A DNA stretch of 49,069 bases, taken from assembly GCA_035480775.1 (NCBI GenBank), contig DATIHK010000011.1, positions 1 through 49,069 on the forward strand, in the 5' to 3' direction. This DNA comes from DATIHK01 sp035480775. Its GTDB lineage: Bacteria; Patescibacteriota; WWE3; UBA101185; UBA10185. A model generated the notes under the pieces. The model was not told the DNA's origin, did no database searches, and saw only the letters and a program-made list of their open reading frames with translations. Position 1 is the stretch's first letter. Every line of letters begins with the position of its first letter. Position numbers and translations under genes: made by a program. This document shows positions 31,800 through 41,019 of the stretch, one piece after another.

Positions 31800-33272
31800 A
31801 TGAATAGGACGAAAGCACTGTTGTTAGTGGTTATCGCTTTGTTGTTTGGCATCCTGGTTTATAGCATGAAAACGAACCAGGTGCTGATTCAAAACAGCAA
31901 CGCGGAGATGACCCAGCAAGCTGAGCTGATCGCGACGAACGTGCAGCTCTCCACCAAGGTGGCGCAGTACGAAGGACAAGATCCCACGTTTGTGCCGGCC
32001 ACTTTCACCGAAGTTGTTTCCACTCCGCAACCCATAATCACCCGAACGATCCTCGTCACTGAAAAGCCGACGCTCTACAGCAGCTACATTTACAGCTTCA
32101 CGAGTTCGCCGGCGGAGTATGGTTCCTTCTTCATCATGTGGAAATTGCAAATAGACCCCCAGGGTCTTCCACAAGATGCGGCTTGGGGCCAGATGCACGA
32201 AGCCTTCAAGCTCGTGAAAAATAGCTGCCCCTACAGCGGCTATGAGACCAACAACTTCGGACTGTCGTATATGGCTATCAATCGTGACAGCTACAGCACC
32301 ATTCCCATGACGGCTGGTTGCTGGAGCATTCTCGAGGCTGTCACCGGCAATACGCTTCAGCAAAGCGACCCAACTTTCGGCCACGATCGCGAGATCGATT
32401 GCCACTTCGGCGTCGCGTGCCAAATCCTTACTGCGCAAGAAATTATCACGGCGCAGAAGTCGCTCGTCGCCGATAATACCAACCTGTTGGTTGACCCCAA
32501 TGGGCAGGCATATTCGACGATCCGCGAGTACAACAGAAACGAACCCAACTTTTACAGCTGGACCGGCATCGGCGAACGCTTTTTGTTCCCGAGCACGGTC
32601 AAGTTTGAGGAGTCTGGGTCGGCACCACTCATGGGCATCACCAACTGGGATAGCAAACAACTTTGCTACCGGTCGGCGGGTCATGTCGGTTTCGGAGAAA
32701 TTCCACAATTCGTTCCCGGTGGCGAAACTCGCTGCCTCGATCCAAAAGTGGACTTCAAGAATCTCACTGCCGACGACCGCCCATTCTGGAATCTGGTGAG
32801 TCAGGGCTATGCTGACAATGGTCGGCTAGTTTTTACCTGGATCTGGATACCGGAACTGAAAGATGGCAAGCTCGTGATTCACGTCCTCGACATCGACGTC
32901 ACGCGCCTCATTCCAGCGGCCATGCCAACAAACATTGGCACGAAGTTCGATGTTCCATATACCGCTTACCCAGCGAAAGCCTACTCATGGGGTAATGGTG
33001 ATCTCGTCAAGCTGGTGGCCGTCACCTGGAGCTATCAAAACTCCACGGCTACTGACACTCAGTGGCGCGGCCTGATCCATCAGTTCGAAAGCATTACCCT
33101 CGAACTGGATGACAAGACCCAGGTCACACTCACCTCAGGCTTCAATGCCAAGCTTCCAAACGGCGTCGAAGAATTCAGCTACGTGCCTGTGAACTTTATA
33201 GGCCGTAGCGCCGTGGTGGATCTGAGTGAGTTTGAAGCTGATGAGAGGGTAATTTTCGATTTCAGGATGTAG
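31800..33272 (+). CDS. Unknown membrane-anchored extracytoplasmic protein, 490 aa
   Basis: The product has one N-terminal anchor (about residues 5-24), a short coiled coil (about 28-55), a Thr/Pro-rich linker and a roughly 400-residue outer domain that I do not recognise, with several Cys (KNSCPYSG, AGCWSILE, IDCHFGVACQ, LCYRS, RCLDP) that may form disulfides. The ATG at 31800 is chosen because AAGGAG ends seven bases before it; an ATG two codons earlier is too close. Its composition differs sharply from core genes (31 of 60 bases G/C at 32101-32160 against 15 of 60 in tgt at 41881-41940). It follows the long structured leader. Confidence 0.78.
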   Translation: MNRTKALLLVVIALLFGILVYSMKTNQVLIQNSNAEMTQQAELIATNVQLSTKVAQYEGQDPTFVPATFTEVVSTPQPIITRTILVTEKPTLYSSYIYSFTSSPAEYGSFFIMWKLQIDPQGLPQDAAWGQMHEAFKLVKNSCPYSGYETNNFGLSYMAINRDSYSTIPMTAGCWSILEAVTGNTLQQSDPTFGHDREIDCHFGVACQILTAQEIITAQKSLVADNTNLLVDPNGQAYSTIREYNRNEPNFYSWTGIGERFLFPSTVKFEESGSAPLMGITNWDSKQLCYRSAGHVGFGEIPQFVPGGETRCLDPKVDFKNLTADDRPFWNLVSQGYADNGRLVFTWIWIPELKDGKLVIHVLDIDVTRLIPAAMPTNIGTKFDVPYTAYPAKAYSWGNGDLVKLVAVTWSYQNSTATDTQWRGLIHQFESITLELDDKTQVTLTSGFNAKLPNGVEEFSYVPVNFIGRSAVVDLSEFEADERVIFDFRM

Positions 33273-33309
33273 AACAATAGATATAACCCCCGTATAACGG
33301 GAAACTTCA

Positions 33310-33375
33310 CAGGGCAGCTCGCGACGACATAAAGACCACCCGGTCCTCTCGTTGCCAGCTGCCCTGTTTCATTTT
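33310..33375 (+). terminator. Long hairpin terminator of the 31800-33272 gene
   Basis: CAGGGCAGCT (33310-33319) pairs with AGCTGCCCTG (33357-33366); inner GCGACGA/TCGTTGC and GACC/GGTC stems add to it. A T-rich run follows. Confidence 0.85.
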
Positions 33376-33411
33376 TAAAATGTTTTGGTAGAAATATAAG
33401 ACTTAATTTTA

Positions 33412-33488
33412 TGGTGCCCCCAGAGGGACTTGAACCCCCGGCCTCTCCGTCCGAAGCGGAGCGCTCTAATCCGCTGAGCTATGGAGGC
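33412..33488 (-). tRNA. tRNA-Arg (anticodon TCG)
   Basis: Acceptor GCCTCCA/TGGGGGC with one G-U pair, anticodon arm CTCCG-CTTCGGA-CGGAG and encoded CCA. Confidence 0.96.
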
Positions 33489-33547
33489 ACGCACGCAGTT
33501 AACGCCATTATTATACTATAAATCCTCCTCCATGATATTATTTACAG

Positions 33548-33988
33548 GTGAAACTTAATCCTCGATACAAATATGTAGCAATTATAGGTTATTTAGTATT
33601 TCTAGTCGCTGGAATTTTATATGTCCACTCTGTTATTTCCTCTGGTAAAGTGCAAGTTTCGACACAATCTACTCCAAAGAAAGTACCTAAAGTTAGATTT
33701 ATTGACGTTTCACTGCAAATCGAAAATGGTCCAACTTATAGAATTAAATTAACTAATTTTGATACTGTTTTAGATTTGCTTGATGAAGCAAGACAACACA
33801 ATGGATTTAGATATGAGCTTGTAGAATATACGGATGGAACACAAATTGATTCGATTAACGGAATCAGTTCTACAGCAGCTCGTAAATGGAGAGTTTTTGT
33901 CGGTGAAAAAGATGTTACTAGTAATATGGGAGATGTAGTCCTAGAAAACGATAAAACTTATACTATTCGTAGCGTAGCGCAACAATAG
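33548..33988 (+). CDS. Membrane-anchored DUF4430-like protein, 146 aa
   Basis: One N-terminal membrane helix (about 9-30) is followed by a ubiquitin-like beta-grasp domain of the DUF4430/transcobalamin C-terminal type: TVLDLLDEARQHNGF, then SSTAARKWRVFVGEKDV and LENDKTYTI. The family binds cobalamin-like ligands in some proteins; here the ligand is unknown. The start is GTG, six bases after TATTAT. Its last 26 bases overlap the 3' end of the converging permease gene. Confidence 0.75.
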   Translation: MKLNPRYKYVAIIGYLVFLVAGILYVHSVISSGKVQVSTQSTPKKVPKVRFIDVSLQIENGPTYRIKLTNFDTVLDLLDEARQHNGFRYELVEYTDGTQIDSINGISSTAARKWRVFVGEKDVTSNMGDVVLENDKTYTIRSVAQQ

Positions 33989-35144
33989 GATCTAACTTAC
34001 TAGCTTTTATCGCAGGTGCAACTCCAAATATTATTCCGATAGCTGCAGAAACTACAAAAGAAATTGCGACATAAAAAAAGTTTACTTGTGTATCGATAAA
34101 CTTGCCTAATAGTGCCGACGATAAAATTCCAAATAATACTCCTATTAATCCACCTAAAAGCGACAAAATAACTGCTTCTAGTAAAAACTGAGACAAAATG
34201 TTGTGAGAGCTTGCTCCGATAGCTTTACGAAGTCCGATTTCTCGAGTGCGCTCAGTAACCGAAACAAACATAATGTTCATAATTCCAACGCCTCCTACAA
34301 TTAACGATATAGCAGCTATTCCTCCAAGTGCTGCAGCTAAGACTCCTAAAACAGTATTTATAAATTGCAAACTTTGATCTTGGCTGATTACCGAAAAATC
34401 TGATTCGTCTAATGTGCGCGAAATGACTCTTATAATATCGTGTTGAACAGTGCCAATATTTTCAGTTTGTCCGACTTTTACAAAGAAAAAGTTTGGACGA
34501 TCGATTTGAAATCGCTGCCTTGAAACAGTTAATGGAATATATACCTCCGTATCTTGGTCTACTCCAAATATTGCGCCGCGCGGTTCTAAAACTCCTACTA
34601 CTGTAAATTTTTTATCTTTTATAATAACTTCTTTGCCAATTGCAGTTTGTTTTCCATATAATTTTTCTTTTATTTTTGGACCAATCACTGCTACAACCCG
34701 CCCACCTGAATACTCACTGCGAGAAAAGTAGCGACCTTCGAGAAGTCCTAAAGAAGACAATGATATAAAATTATCTTCGGTTCCATTTATAGTTACGTTT
34801 TTACTATCTTTATTTAGATATTTTATATTTCCAACATTTATTACTGCGGCAGAAACTGTTGTAACACCGCGAATTTGTTTTAACTGGTCTTCCATAGAAA
34901 AAGTTAATTTATTAACGACTGCGCCACCGGGACCACGTCCACCGCCGGGAGTTCCGGGAAAGACATACAAATTATTAGATCCAAATGATTCAAATTGTTT
35001 GGTGATAGTTTTTTTGAGGCCTCCGACGATAGAAGTTAAAATAATGACAGCACCGACGCCGATAATAATTCCAACCATGGTTAAAATAGAACGAACTTTA
35101 TTGCGAAGCAGCGATCTTAAGGCAATTTTAAAATATTCAAACAT
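33963..35144 (-). CDS. MacB-type ABC transporter permease
   Basis: This 393-residue permease has the MacB/FtsX layout: an N-terminal helix after LRNKVRSILTMVGIIIGVGAV, a large outer MacB-PCD domain (about 45-250) and three C-terminal helices with the conserved RTREIGLRKAIGA coupling segment. With the ATPase and adaptor upstream it forms a MacAB-like mechanotransmission exporter. There is no outer-membrane channel gene here, consistent with a single-membrane or unusual envelope. It starts two bases after the ATPase stop. Confidence 0.9.
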   Translation of the reverse strand: MFEYFKIALRSLLRNKVRSILTMVGIIIGVGAVIILTSIVGGLKKTITKQFESFGSNNLYVFPGTPGGGRGPGGAVVNKLTFSMEDQLKQIRGVTTVSAAVINVGNIKYLNKDSKNVTINGTEDNFISLSSLGLLEGRYFSRSEYSGGRVVAVIGPKIKEKLYGKQTAIGKEVIIKDKKFTVVGVLEPRGAIFGVDQDTEVYIPLTVSRQRFQIDRPNFFFVKVGQTENIGTVQHDIIRVISRTLDESDFSVISQDQSLQFINTVLGVLAAALGGIAAISLIVGGVGIMNIMFVSVTERTREIGLRKAIGASSHNILSQFLLEAVILSLLGGLIGVLFGILSSALLGKFIDTQVNFFYVAISFVVSAAIGIIFGVAPAIKASKLDPIVALRYE

Positions 35145-35146
35145 AA

Positions 35147-35842
35147 TTATGCCTTTGTAATGTCCTCTACAATTTTTCCATCGCTAATTTTTATAACTCG
35201 TTTGGTAATTTCGGCAATGCTGTCGTCATGAGTAACTATCACAATTGTTTTTCCTTCTAAATGCAATTCTTCGAGCAGTTTTAAAACTTCTTCTCCAGAT
35301 TTGGAATCTAAATTGCCAGTTGGTTCATCCGCCAAAATTATTGATGGATCATTAATTAGTGCTCGAGCAATGGCAACGCGTTGTTGTTGTCCTCCCGATA
35401 GCTGATTTGGCATATTTTGCATGCGATCTTCTAGTCCAACTCGCTTTAGCAATTCTATGGCTTTTTCTACAGAGTTGGGAATTTTCTTTTTGGCATATAA
35501 TGTTGGAAGTAAAACGTTTTCGAGTGTAGATGTTCGCGCTAACAAATTAAAAGCCTGAAAAATAAATCCTATTTCGTCGCTTCTAATCTTTGCTAAATCA
35601 TTGTCATCCAAAGATGAAGTAGCTATACCTTTAAAGAATAATGAACCCAGAGTTGGGCGATCTAAAAGTCCAATGGTATGCATCAAAGTTGATTTACCAG
35701 AACCTGATTTACCTAAAATACTGATAAATTCGCCTTGACTTATATCCAGATTAACACCATCTAAGGCTTTTACCATGGTATCGCCCAAGAGATATTCTTT
35801 ATAAACATTATCAACTTTTATTAGCGGAGACTTTTGATCCAT
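35147..35842 (-). CDS. MacB/LolD-type ABC transporter ATPase
   Basis: The 231-residue ATPase has Walker A GKSGSGKST (near 42-50), the signature LSGGQQQRVAIARAL, Walker B IILADEPTGNLDS and the switch His in IVTHD. It powers the neighbouring permease. Its start overlaps the 3' end of the adaptor gene by 32 bases. Confidence 0.93.
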   Translation of the reverse strand: MDQKSPLIKVDNVYKEYLLGDTMVKALDGVNLDISQGEFISILGKSGSGKSTLMHTIGLLDRPTLGSLFFKGIATSSLDDNDLAKIRSDEIGFIFQAFNLLARTSTLENVLLPTLYAKKKIPNSVEKAIELLKRVGLEDRMQNMPNQLSGGQQQRVAIARALINDPSIILADEPTGNLDSKSGEEVLKLLEELHLEGKTIVIVTHDDSIAEITKRVIKISDGKIVEDITKA

Positions 35843-37004
35843 TTGTTAGCTTTGAAACAGTATCGCCTGTAACTATTTTCTCTCCTTCTTTTAATCCATC
35901 TGTTACAACAACATAATCTGCGCCTTCAAATCCTAATTTTACTAATCTTTTTTCTACAGTGTCGCCGTGAATTACAAAAACATATTCTTTATTGTCTGCA
36001 TCGTACAAAATTGCATCAAATGGAACGGCTGGAGAATTAGTTTCTTTGCCAACTTCAATTGTGGCTGTTCCACTCATATTTAAAATTGGATTTATTTGAG
36101 GTCCTTTGGTAAAACGAATAGCAGTTGGAACTATAGTACTTCCGCTTGTGTTTATGGCAGTTTTTCCGTCTATGCGAACTATCTCACCTTCAAAAGGTTC
36201 TGAATATCCTTCGAGTTCGACTTTGGCTTTTTGTCCTGGTTGAACATATTGAACGTCTGTTTCATCTACTTCGGCTGTAAATTCAGTACCTGCAAAATTA
36301 GTTACACTAAAAAGTTCTTGACCTACTAAAACACTTTGACCTGCAGCTAAATTATTTACTACCAGCATTCCACTCGCCGGAGCCCTGACAACTCCACTAT
36401 TTAAATTATCTTGAGCTGCTAAATAAGTAGAATAAGCGGCATTAACTCCTTGAGAAGTAGAAGATTTTTTTTCTTCTATTGTGGATAGTGTTGCGACAGC
36501 ACTTTGATATGAAGACTCTGCACTTTTGTAAGCTTGTTTGGCGTCATTTCCGTTGTCTCCCATATAGGTTCGCCAAGCTGTGTCGCGAGATTGCTTTTTA
36601 TCATTTACTGCTGATTTTGCGGCATTAATTTGCGAATCAAAAGCATCAGATGAAGCCTTTGCAGATAAATATGCGTTCCAGGCAGAACCTGCGGAGGCCT
36701 GTAAACTAGTTTGGTCCAACTTTAAGACTACTGCTCCTTCAGTCACCGGAGTTCCACTATCAAAATAAATCTTTTCGATTTTTGCCGCTACACCTGCATG
36801 TTCCACAAATTCACTTTTGGGTGTTGTTTTTCCTGAAGAAGTAACTGTTTTTACAACCTCTTGTTTTTTGACTGTGTATATAGAAACTTGCGTTGGTTTT
36901 GATCTTCCTCGCATTAAGAAAATTGCACCAATAACAACTACAACGACCACAATCGCGAGTCGTTTATGTTTATTAATATATTTTAAAAATCGCCCAAACA
37001 TCAT
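35811..37004 (-). CDS. MacA/HlyD-type periplasmic adaptor
   Basis: The 397-residue membrane-fusion protein has an N-terminal anchor (about 13-31), a lipoyl-like half (GKTTPKSEFVEHAGVAAKIE and later GVVRAPASGMLVVNNLAAGQ), a helical hairpin (about 100-190) and beta-barrel and membrane-proximal domains. It is the first gene of the exporter operon. TATAAT ends five bases before the ATG (eight before a second ATG), so it is probably leaderless. The substrate of the exporter is unknown. Confidence 0.9.
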   Translation of the reverse strand: MMFGRFLKYINKHKRLAIVVVVVVIGAIFLMRGRSKPTQVSIYTVKKQEVVKTVTSSGKTTPKSEFVEHAGVAAKIEKIYFDSGTPVTEGAVVLKLDQTSLQASAGSAWNAYLSAKASSDAFDSQINAAKSAVNDKKQSRDTAWRTYMGDNGNDAKQAYKSAESSYQSAVATLSTIEEKKSSTSQGVNAAYSTYLAAQDNLNSGVVRAPASGMLVVNNLAAGQSVLVGQELFSVTNFAGTEFTAEVDETDVQYVQPGQKAKVELEGYSEPFEGEIVRIDGKTAINTSGSTIVPTAIRFTKGPQINPILNMSGTATIEVGKETNSPAVPFDAILYDADNKEYVFVIHGDTVEKRLVKLGFEGADYVVVTDGLKEGEKIVTGDTVSKLTNGSKVSANKS

Positions 37005-37041
37005 ACTGGATTATACCTCCAAATACCTCTATTATATATAT

Positions 37042-37431
37042 GTGAAAACGATAGTAACTGCTCACCATCCGGTCAGACATTTAAACAGTTTTAAATACGC
37101 TTTACGTGGAATTTCTCACGCTTTTTTAAACGAAGCCAATTTTAGAGTTCAACTTGTTATTACAATATTTTCTGGAGCTTTAGGTTTTTATTTCAAAATT
37201 TCAAGCATAGAATGGGCATTTTTGGTTTTATCTCTAGGATCGTTATTGAGTTCAGAAATAATTAATACTGTAATTGAAGAATTTATTGACCATCTTATTC
37301 ACGAGCACCATGAAGGAGCAAGAATAATTAAAGATTTGTCGGCTGGATTTGTACTCACGACGAGTATTACCACACTTTTTATTTTGATATTAGTCTTTGG
37401 CGAAAGACTTTTGTCTTTTTTATTTAGATAA
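37042..37431 (+). CDS. dgkA: DgkA-family lipid kinase (diacylglycerol/undecaprenol kinase)
   Basis: This 129-residue membrane kinase matches the Gram-positive DgkA/undecaprenol kinase type: EANFRVQL near the start, SSEIINTVIEEFID with the catalytic Glu and metal-binding residues, and IIKDLSAGFVL. It phosphorylates undecaprenol or diacylglycerol and so feeds cell-wall lipid carriers. The GTG at 37042 lies six bases after TATTAT, which supports this start rather than a longer frame. It is divergent from the MacA gene. Confidence 0.88.
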   Translation: MKTIVTAHHPVRHLNSFKYALRGISHAFLNEANFRVQLVITIFSGALGFYFKISSIEWAFLVLSLGSLLSSEIINTVIEEFIDHLIHEHHEGARIIKDLSAGFVLTTSITTLFILILVFGERLLSFLFR

Positions 37432-37434
37432 AGT

Positions 37435-38958
37435 TTAAAATCCTCTAGCTATTATTTCGTCGAGTATTCCAGGTTCCATATAATAAATTTTTGCTTGCTC
37501 GTTTCCGTTGTTTGAAAAAATATAAACTGGTGGATATTTAGCCATCCAATATTTGCCTTTATCGCTTTTTGTGCGCGATGTAAAGCTTTGAGGATTATCT
37601 ACATTCACAAAATATCCGGCTTTGTTTTCACTTTTTTCATATGGAAGATAAAACCTGGTAATTGAATCGCGTTCGTTTGTTGCATAAAACTTCTTTCCTG
37701 AATGTGAATTATCTTTGGCCATATAGGCTGCAATTCCTTCCCAATTTCTGTAATAAGGAAATCCAAATAAACTTAAGTTAAATGCAGTACTGGGCATATT
37801 AAAATTCCAAATCAGAAAATCTTTAGCCTCCCAAGGATATTCGTGTGAATGATCAACAAATATCCAATATGTCTGAGCAGTTAAAAATAAAAAAATTACA
37901 AAAACACTCAAATATAAAATTATTTGGGGAATTTTCTTACTAAGTTTTAATTTTGAAAATATGAAAATCAGGAGATTTTCTGTTTCAACTATTCCAAATC
38001 CTAAAACTACTGTAAGTGGCAAAATATAGTTAAAGATATGGGTTCCAGAAACTTTTACAATTCCTTCAAAAAATAAAATTGTGAAGGCAACCCAGAGCAA
38101 AAGAGCCATATATTCAAATTTTCTTTTTCTAAAATTAAGTAATCCAATAAAAAACAAAGCAATATAAATTTTTAAAGCATATATAGGATTGTAAATTTGA
38201 AAAAGGTAATTCGAACTAGTTATCTTTCCATTGTAGTTTCCAAGACGACTGTTCCAATATTCTAGTGTTGCTTTGCTTATCGCTACAACAAATGGAATAT
38301 AAAATGCTGCGAGCATTAATCCACTTACAACTAGTGAAATTATTAAATGTTTGATAGATGTTTTATCACGTCTATTTTGCAAAAACCATTTAATTAGTAA
38401 ATAAAAAGCAAATGGAGCAATAAACACTCCGTCGTAGTGAGCTAATATACATAGAGCCCAAGAAATAAATCCAAGGTAAATGCCAGTAATTTTCCATTTT
38501 GGATCGGTTACAGACTTTGAAAGAAAATAAAGTGTCAAAACTGCAAAAAGCAAAACTAGCGACTGATATTGAACTATTCTTGTTAAACCAACAAATAATC
38601 CGTTAGTTGCGAAAAAGAAAGAAGCATAAAAGGCCACTTTTTCTCCAAAATGAATTTTTACAAATTTATAAAAAAAGAAAACTGCTAAAACTCCTGCAAT
38701 AGCAAAAGGTACTCTTATAAAAAAATTGTGAGTGTAGTTGGGATCAAATAATTTTAAAAAATAAGTAACAAAAAATTGAAGTGGGCCTTTTCGCTGAGTT
38801 ATTAAAAAAGTAAAAACATTTTGTCCAGGATCAGGAACAAGAAATGCTTTTATTTCATCACCTTGATAATCTGAATATCCTAAATTAACTAATCTTAAAA
38901 CAGCTGCGATTAATGCGACCAAAACTATTGGGATATATTTAAGTTTGTCTTTTATCAT
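37435..38958 (-). CDS. Family 39 (ArnT/PMT-like) membrane glycosyltransferase
   Basis: This 507-residue polytopic enzyme shows YQGDEIKAFL with the first-loop acidic pair, a KGPLQFFVTYFL segment, about eleven membrane helices and a soluble C-terminal part. It resembles the GT39 gene at 22490 in layout but is clearly diverged. It probably transfers sugars from a polyprenyl-phosphate donor to outer-surface acceptors. TAAAAT ends five bases before the ATG. Confidence 0.85.
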   Translation of the reverse strand: MIKDKLKYIPIVLVALIAAVLRLVNLGYSDYQGDEIKAFLVPDPGQNVFTFLITQRKGPLQFFVTYFLKLFDPNYTHNFFIRVPFAIAGVLAVFFFYKFVKIHFGEKVAFYASFFFATNGLFVGLTRIVQYQSLVLLFAVLTLYFLSKSVTDPKWKITGIYLGFISWALCILAHYDGVFIAPFAFYLLIKWFLQNRRDKTSIKHLIISLVVSGLMLAAFYIPFVVAISKATLEYWNSRLGNYNGKITSSNYLFQIYNPIYALKIYIALFFIGLLNFRKRKFEYMALLLWVAFTILFFEGIVKVSGTHIFNYILPLTVVLGFGIVETENLLIFIFSKLKLSKKIPQIILYLSVFVIFLFLTAQTYWIFVDHSHEYPWEAKDFLIWNFNMPSTAFNLSLFGFPYYRNWEGIAAYMAKDNSHSGKKFYATNERDSITRFYLPYEKSENKAGYFVNVDNPQSFTSRTKSDKGKYWMAKYPPVYIFSNNGNEQAKIYYMEPGILDEIIARGF

Positions 38959-38961
38959 GCC

Positions 38962-41004
38962 TCATTTTACTGACAAAATGTGGAGCTCATTCATAGCTCT
39001 TGTTACTGCAACAAAAGCTTTTTTAGCTTCAGTAAAATTATGTATTTTATTGAGGTTTAAATCAAGAACATAAACTTTAGCAAATTCTAAACCTTTGCAG
39101 TTTTCGAACATAGTAACGTAAATTCCCCGTGGAATGTAGTTAATCGGCTTAGTGTCGTCGAGTTTAATAATTTGATCTTTTGCTACAGCTAAATCATTAA
39201 CTATCTTTTCTACTTGATTTAAAGTTTCAGAATCGAAGCAAATAATTCCAATACTTTTATTAAGATCTTTGGCGTCGTTGTGCATTTCTTTGGCAAATAT
39301 ATCCAGCATTTCGGCAGAAGTATCAGATTGAGTTATATCTATTTCAGATCCAATTCGGTTGATAGACTTTGGAAGATAATCAGAAGTGTAAGGAGCTAGT
39401 ATTTTGTTTGCCAATTCTATAATAGGCTTGGTGCTTCTATAGTTTGTATCTAATTCAAAAACATTAGCTTTGTTGGCTTCTTTCACAACAGCAGAAATTT
39501 CTTTCCAAGTTGATAATCCTTCTTGTTGATATGATTGATTTAAGTCTCCCAAAATACAAAAACGACCGTTTAAAACAATTTTGCCTAAAATCAGATATTC
39601 AAGTGGACTAAAATCTTGACCTTCATCGACTACGCAGTATTCATATTTTTGCCATTTTGAAAGTCCAATTAATTCTGAATATAAATAAATATATAAAAGA
39701 ACTGAAGAATAATTTAGATGTTCTTTTGACGTTATGCCAACAGATTTAACCAACTTTGGAAATACCTCTAGTTTTAAGTTTTCTTTGAGTTTGCGCAATT
39801 TGTTATTGAGTTTTTTTAGTGATTTAATATTTTCTTTAAATAACCACGACTTTACAGAGTTTGGATGCTCTTTTAAGTTTTCTATCTGCATTTCAAGTTC
39901 TTCTTCCATGTCTGAAACTACTTCTTTTAGGTTTTCCATTACGGGAATCTTTTTGTTATAGATAAAACCTCCAAACGTAATAAATTCTGGATCTTCAAAA
40001 AGCTTTTGCAATTCAAATTCAAATTTTTCGTGAACTTCTAAAACTTCGGTATCAATTTTTTTAATTTCTGAGACATCTGTCTTTAATTGAGAATCGTGCA
40101 AATCCATTTTTATGTTTAGCTCTTCTCTAAAAACTATATTAATTACAATATCTTTAAGTGTTTTATAATTGATGTCGAATATTCCCAATTTTGGAAAAAG
40201 CGTAGATAAATAACCTACTAAAATTTGATTTTTAGCTATTAAAATTGAGCGCTCTGGGTGAATTAGAGTTGGAAAGTTAAAAAATATATGTGAAAGCTTG
40301 TGAATCGCGACAGTACTTTTACCACTTCCAACACAACCTTGTACAATACAAATTTGGCGAGGATCGCTTTCAATAATATCTAGCTGAGACTCTTGAATTG
40401 TTTCGATAATATCTTCTAGTACACCTCCGGTGCGAGTTTTTATTTTTGACGAAATTATTTCTGTTTCGTCGAACTGAATATCGTTGTTGTAATATTTAAC
40501 TAAGTTACCTTCATCAATTTCAAAAGTTCTTTTGAGTGTTAAATCGCGAACTTCGGTTCCGTCAGGAGTTTCGTATTTAACATTTTTTTGTGGATAGCGG
40601 TATCGATAATAAACTGATGCAATTTTAGCGCGCCAATCTGTAATTATGGATTTGAATTCTTCTGAATAACCAAATTTTCCAATATAAATATCGTCTGCAC
40701 GCTCAGTTTTTTCTTTTAAAATCATGCGAGCAAAATAAGGTTCTTTAAGAAGAGACTTAATTTCTTCGACACGTTGATATTTATCTTTAAAGTTAAAAGC
40801 TTCGTTTTTTTCGTGTAGTCTTTCGAGAAAAAGCAAAAAATCTTGAGCTTGAGTTTCACGTCCTTCACGTAAATCTTTAAGTTTTTCCAAATTTTCTGAT
40901 CCCATAACTTGCATTGACTGCTCTATCACCTCAGTACCTGTTTTGAGTTTTGTAATTACATTAGATAGTTTTGTTTTCTCTTCGTTAAGTATTTTTAAAT
41001 CCAT
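38962..41004 (-). CDS. HelD-like UvrD-family helicase
   Basis: The 680-residue superfamily 1 helicase has an N-terminal coiled-coil extension (about 1-150), Walker A GCVGSGKST near residue 225-235, a helical insert, Walker B VVDEGQDFS, motif IV-like LDTNYRS and the C-terminal VTRAMNEL. The N-terminal extension and the GCVGSGKST type P-loop resemble HelD, which recycles stalled RNA polymerase, more than UvrD/PcrA. It lies 15 bases after rsmI and is probably co-transcribed with it. Confidence 0.85.
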   Translation of the reverse strand: MDLKILNEEKTKLSNVITKLKTGTEVIEQSMQVMGSENLEKLKDLREGRETQAQDFLLFLERLHEKNEAFNFKDKYQRVEEIKSLLKEPYFARMILKEKTERADDIYIGKFGYSEEFKSIITDWRAKIASVYYRYRYPQKNVKYETPDGTEVRDLTLKRTFEIDEGNLVKYYNNDIQFDETEIISSKIKTRTGGVLEDIIETIQESQLDIIESDPRQICIVQGCVGSGKSTVAIHKLSHIFFNFPTLIHPERSILIAKNQILVGYLSTLFPKLGIFDINYKTLKDIVINIVFREELNIKMDLHDSQLKTDVSEIKKIDTEVLEVHEKFEFELQKLFEDPEFITFGGFIYNKKIPVMENLKEVVSDMEEELEMQIENLKEHPNSVKSWLFKENIKSLKKLNNKLRKLKENLKLEVFPKLVKSVGITSKEHLNYSSVLLYIYLYSELIGLSKWQKYEYCVVDEGQDFSPLEYLILGKIVLNGRFCILGDLNQSYQQEGLSTWKEISAVVKEANKANVFELDTNYRSTKPIIELANKILAPYTSDYLPKSINRIGSEIDITQSDTSAEMLDIFAKEMHNDAKDLNKSIGIICFDSETLNQVEKIVNDLAVAKDQIIKLDDTKPINYIPRGIYVTMFENCKGLEFAKVYVLDLNLNKIHNFTEAKKAFVAVTRAMNELHILSVK

Positions 41005-41019
41005 ATTTTTCTTTCGTGA

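Noticed and set aside
31824..32708. Long minus-strand open frame (294 codons) opposite the 490-residue gene
   Set aside because: It is a by-product of high G/C content. It has no ribosome binding site or promoter, while the plus-strand gene has both plus an N-terminal anchor and a terminator.
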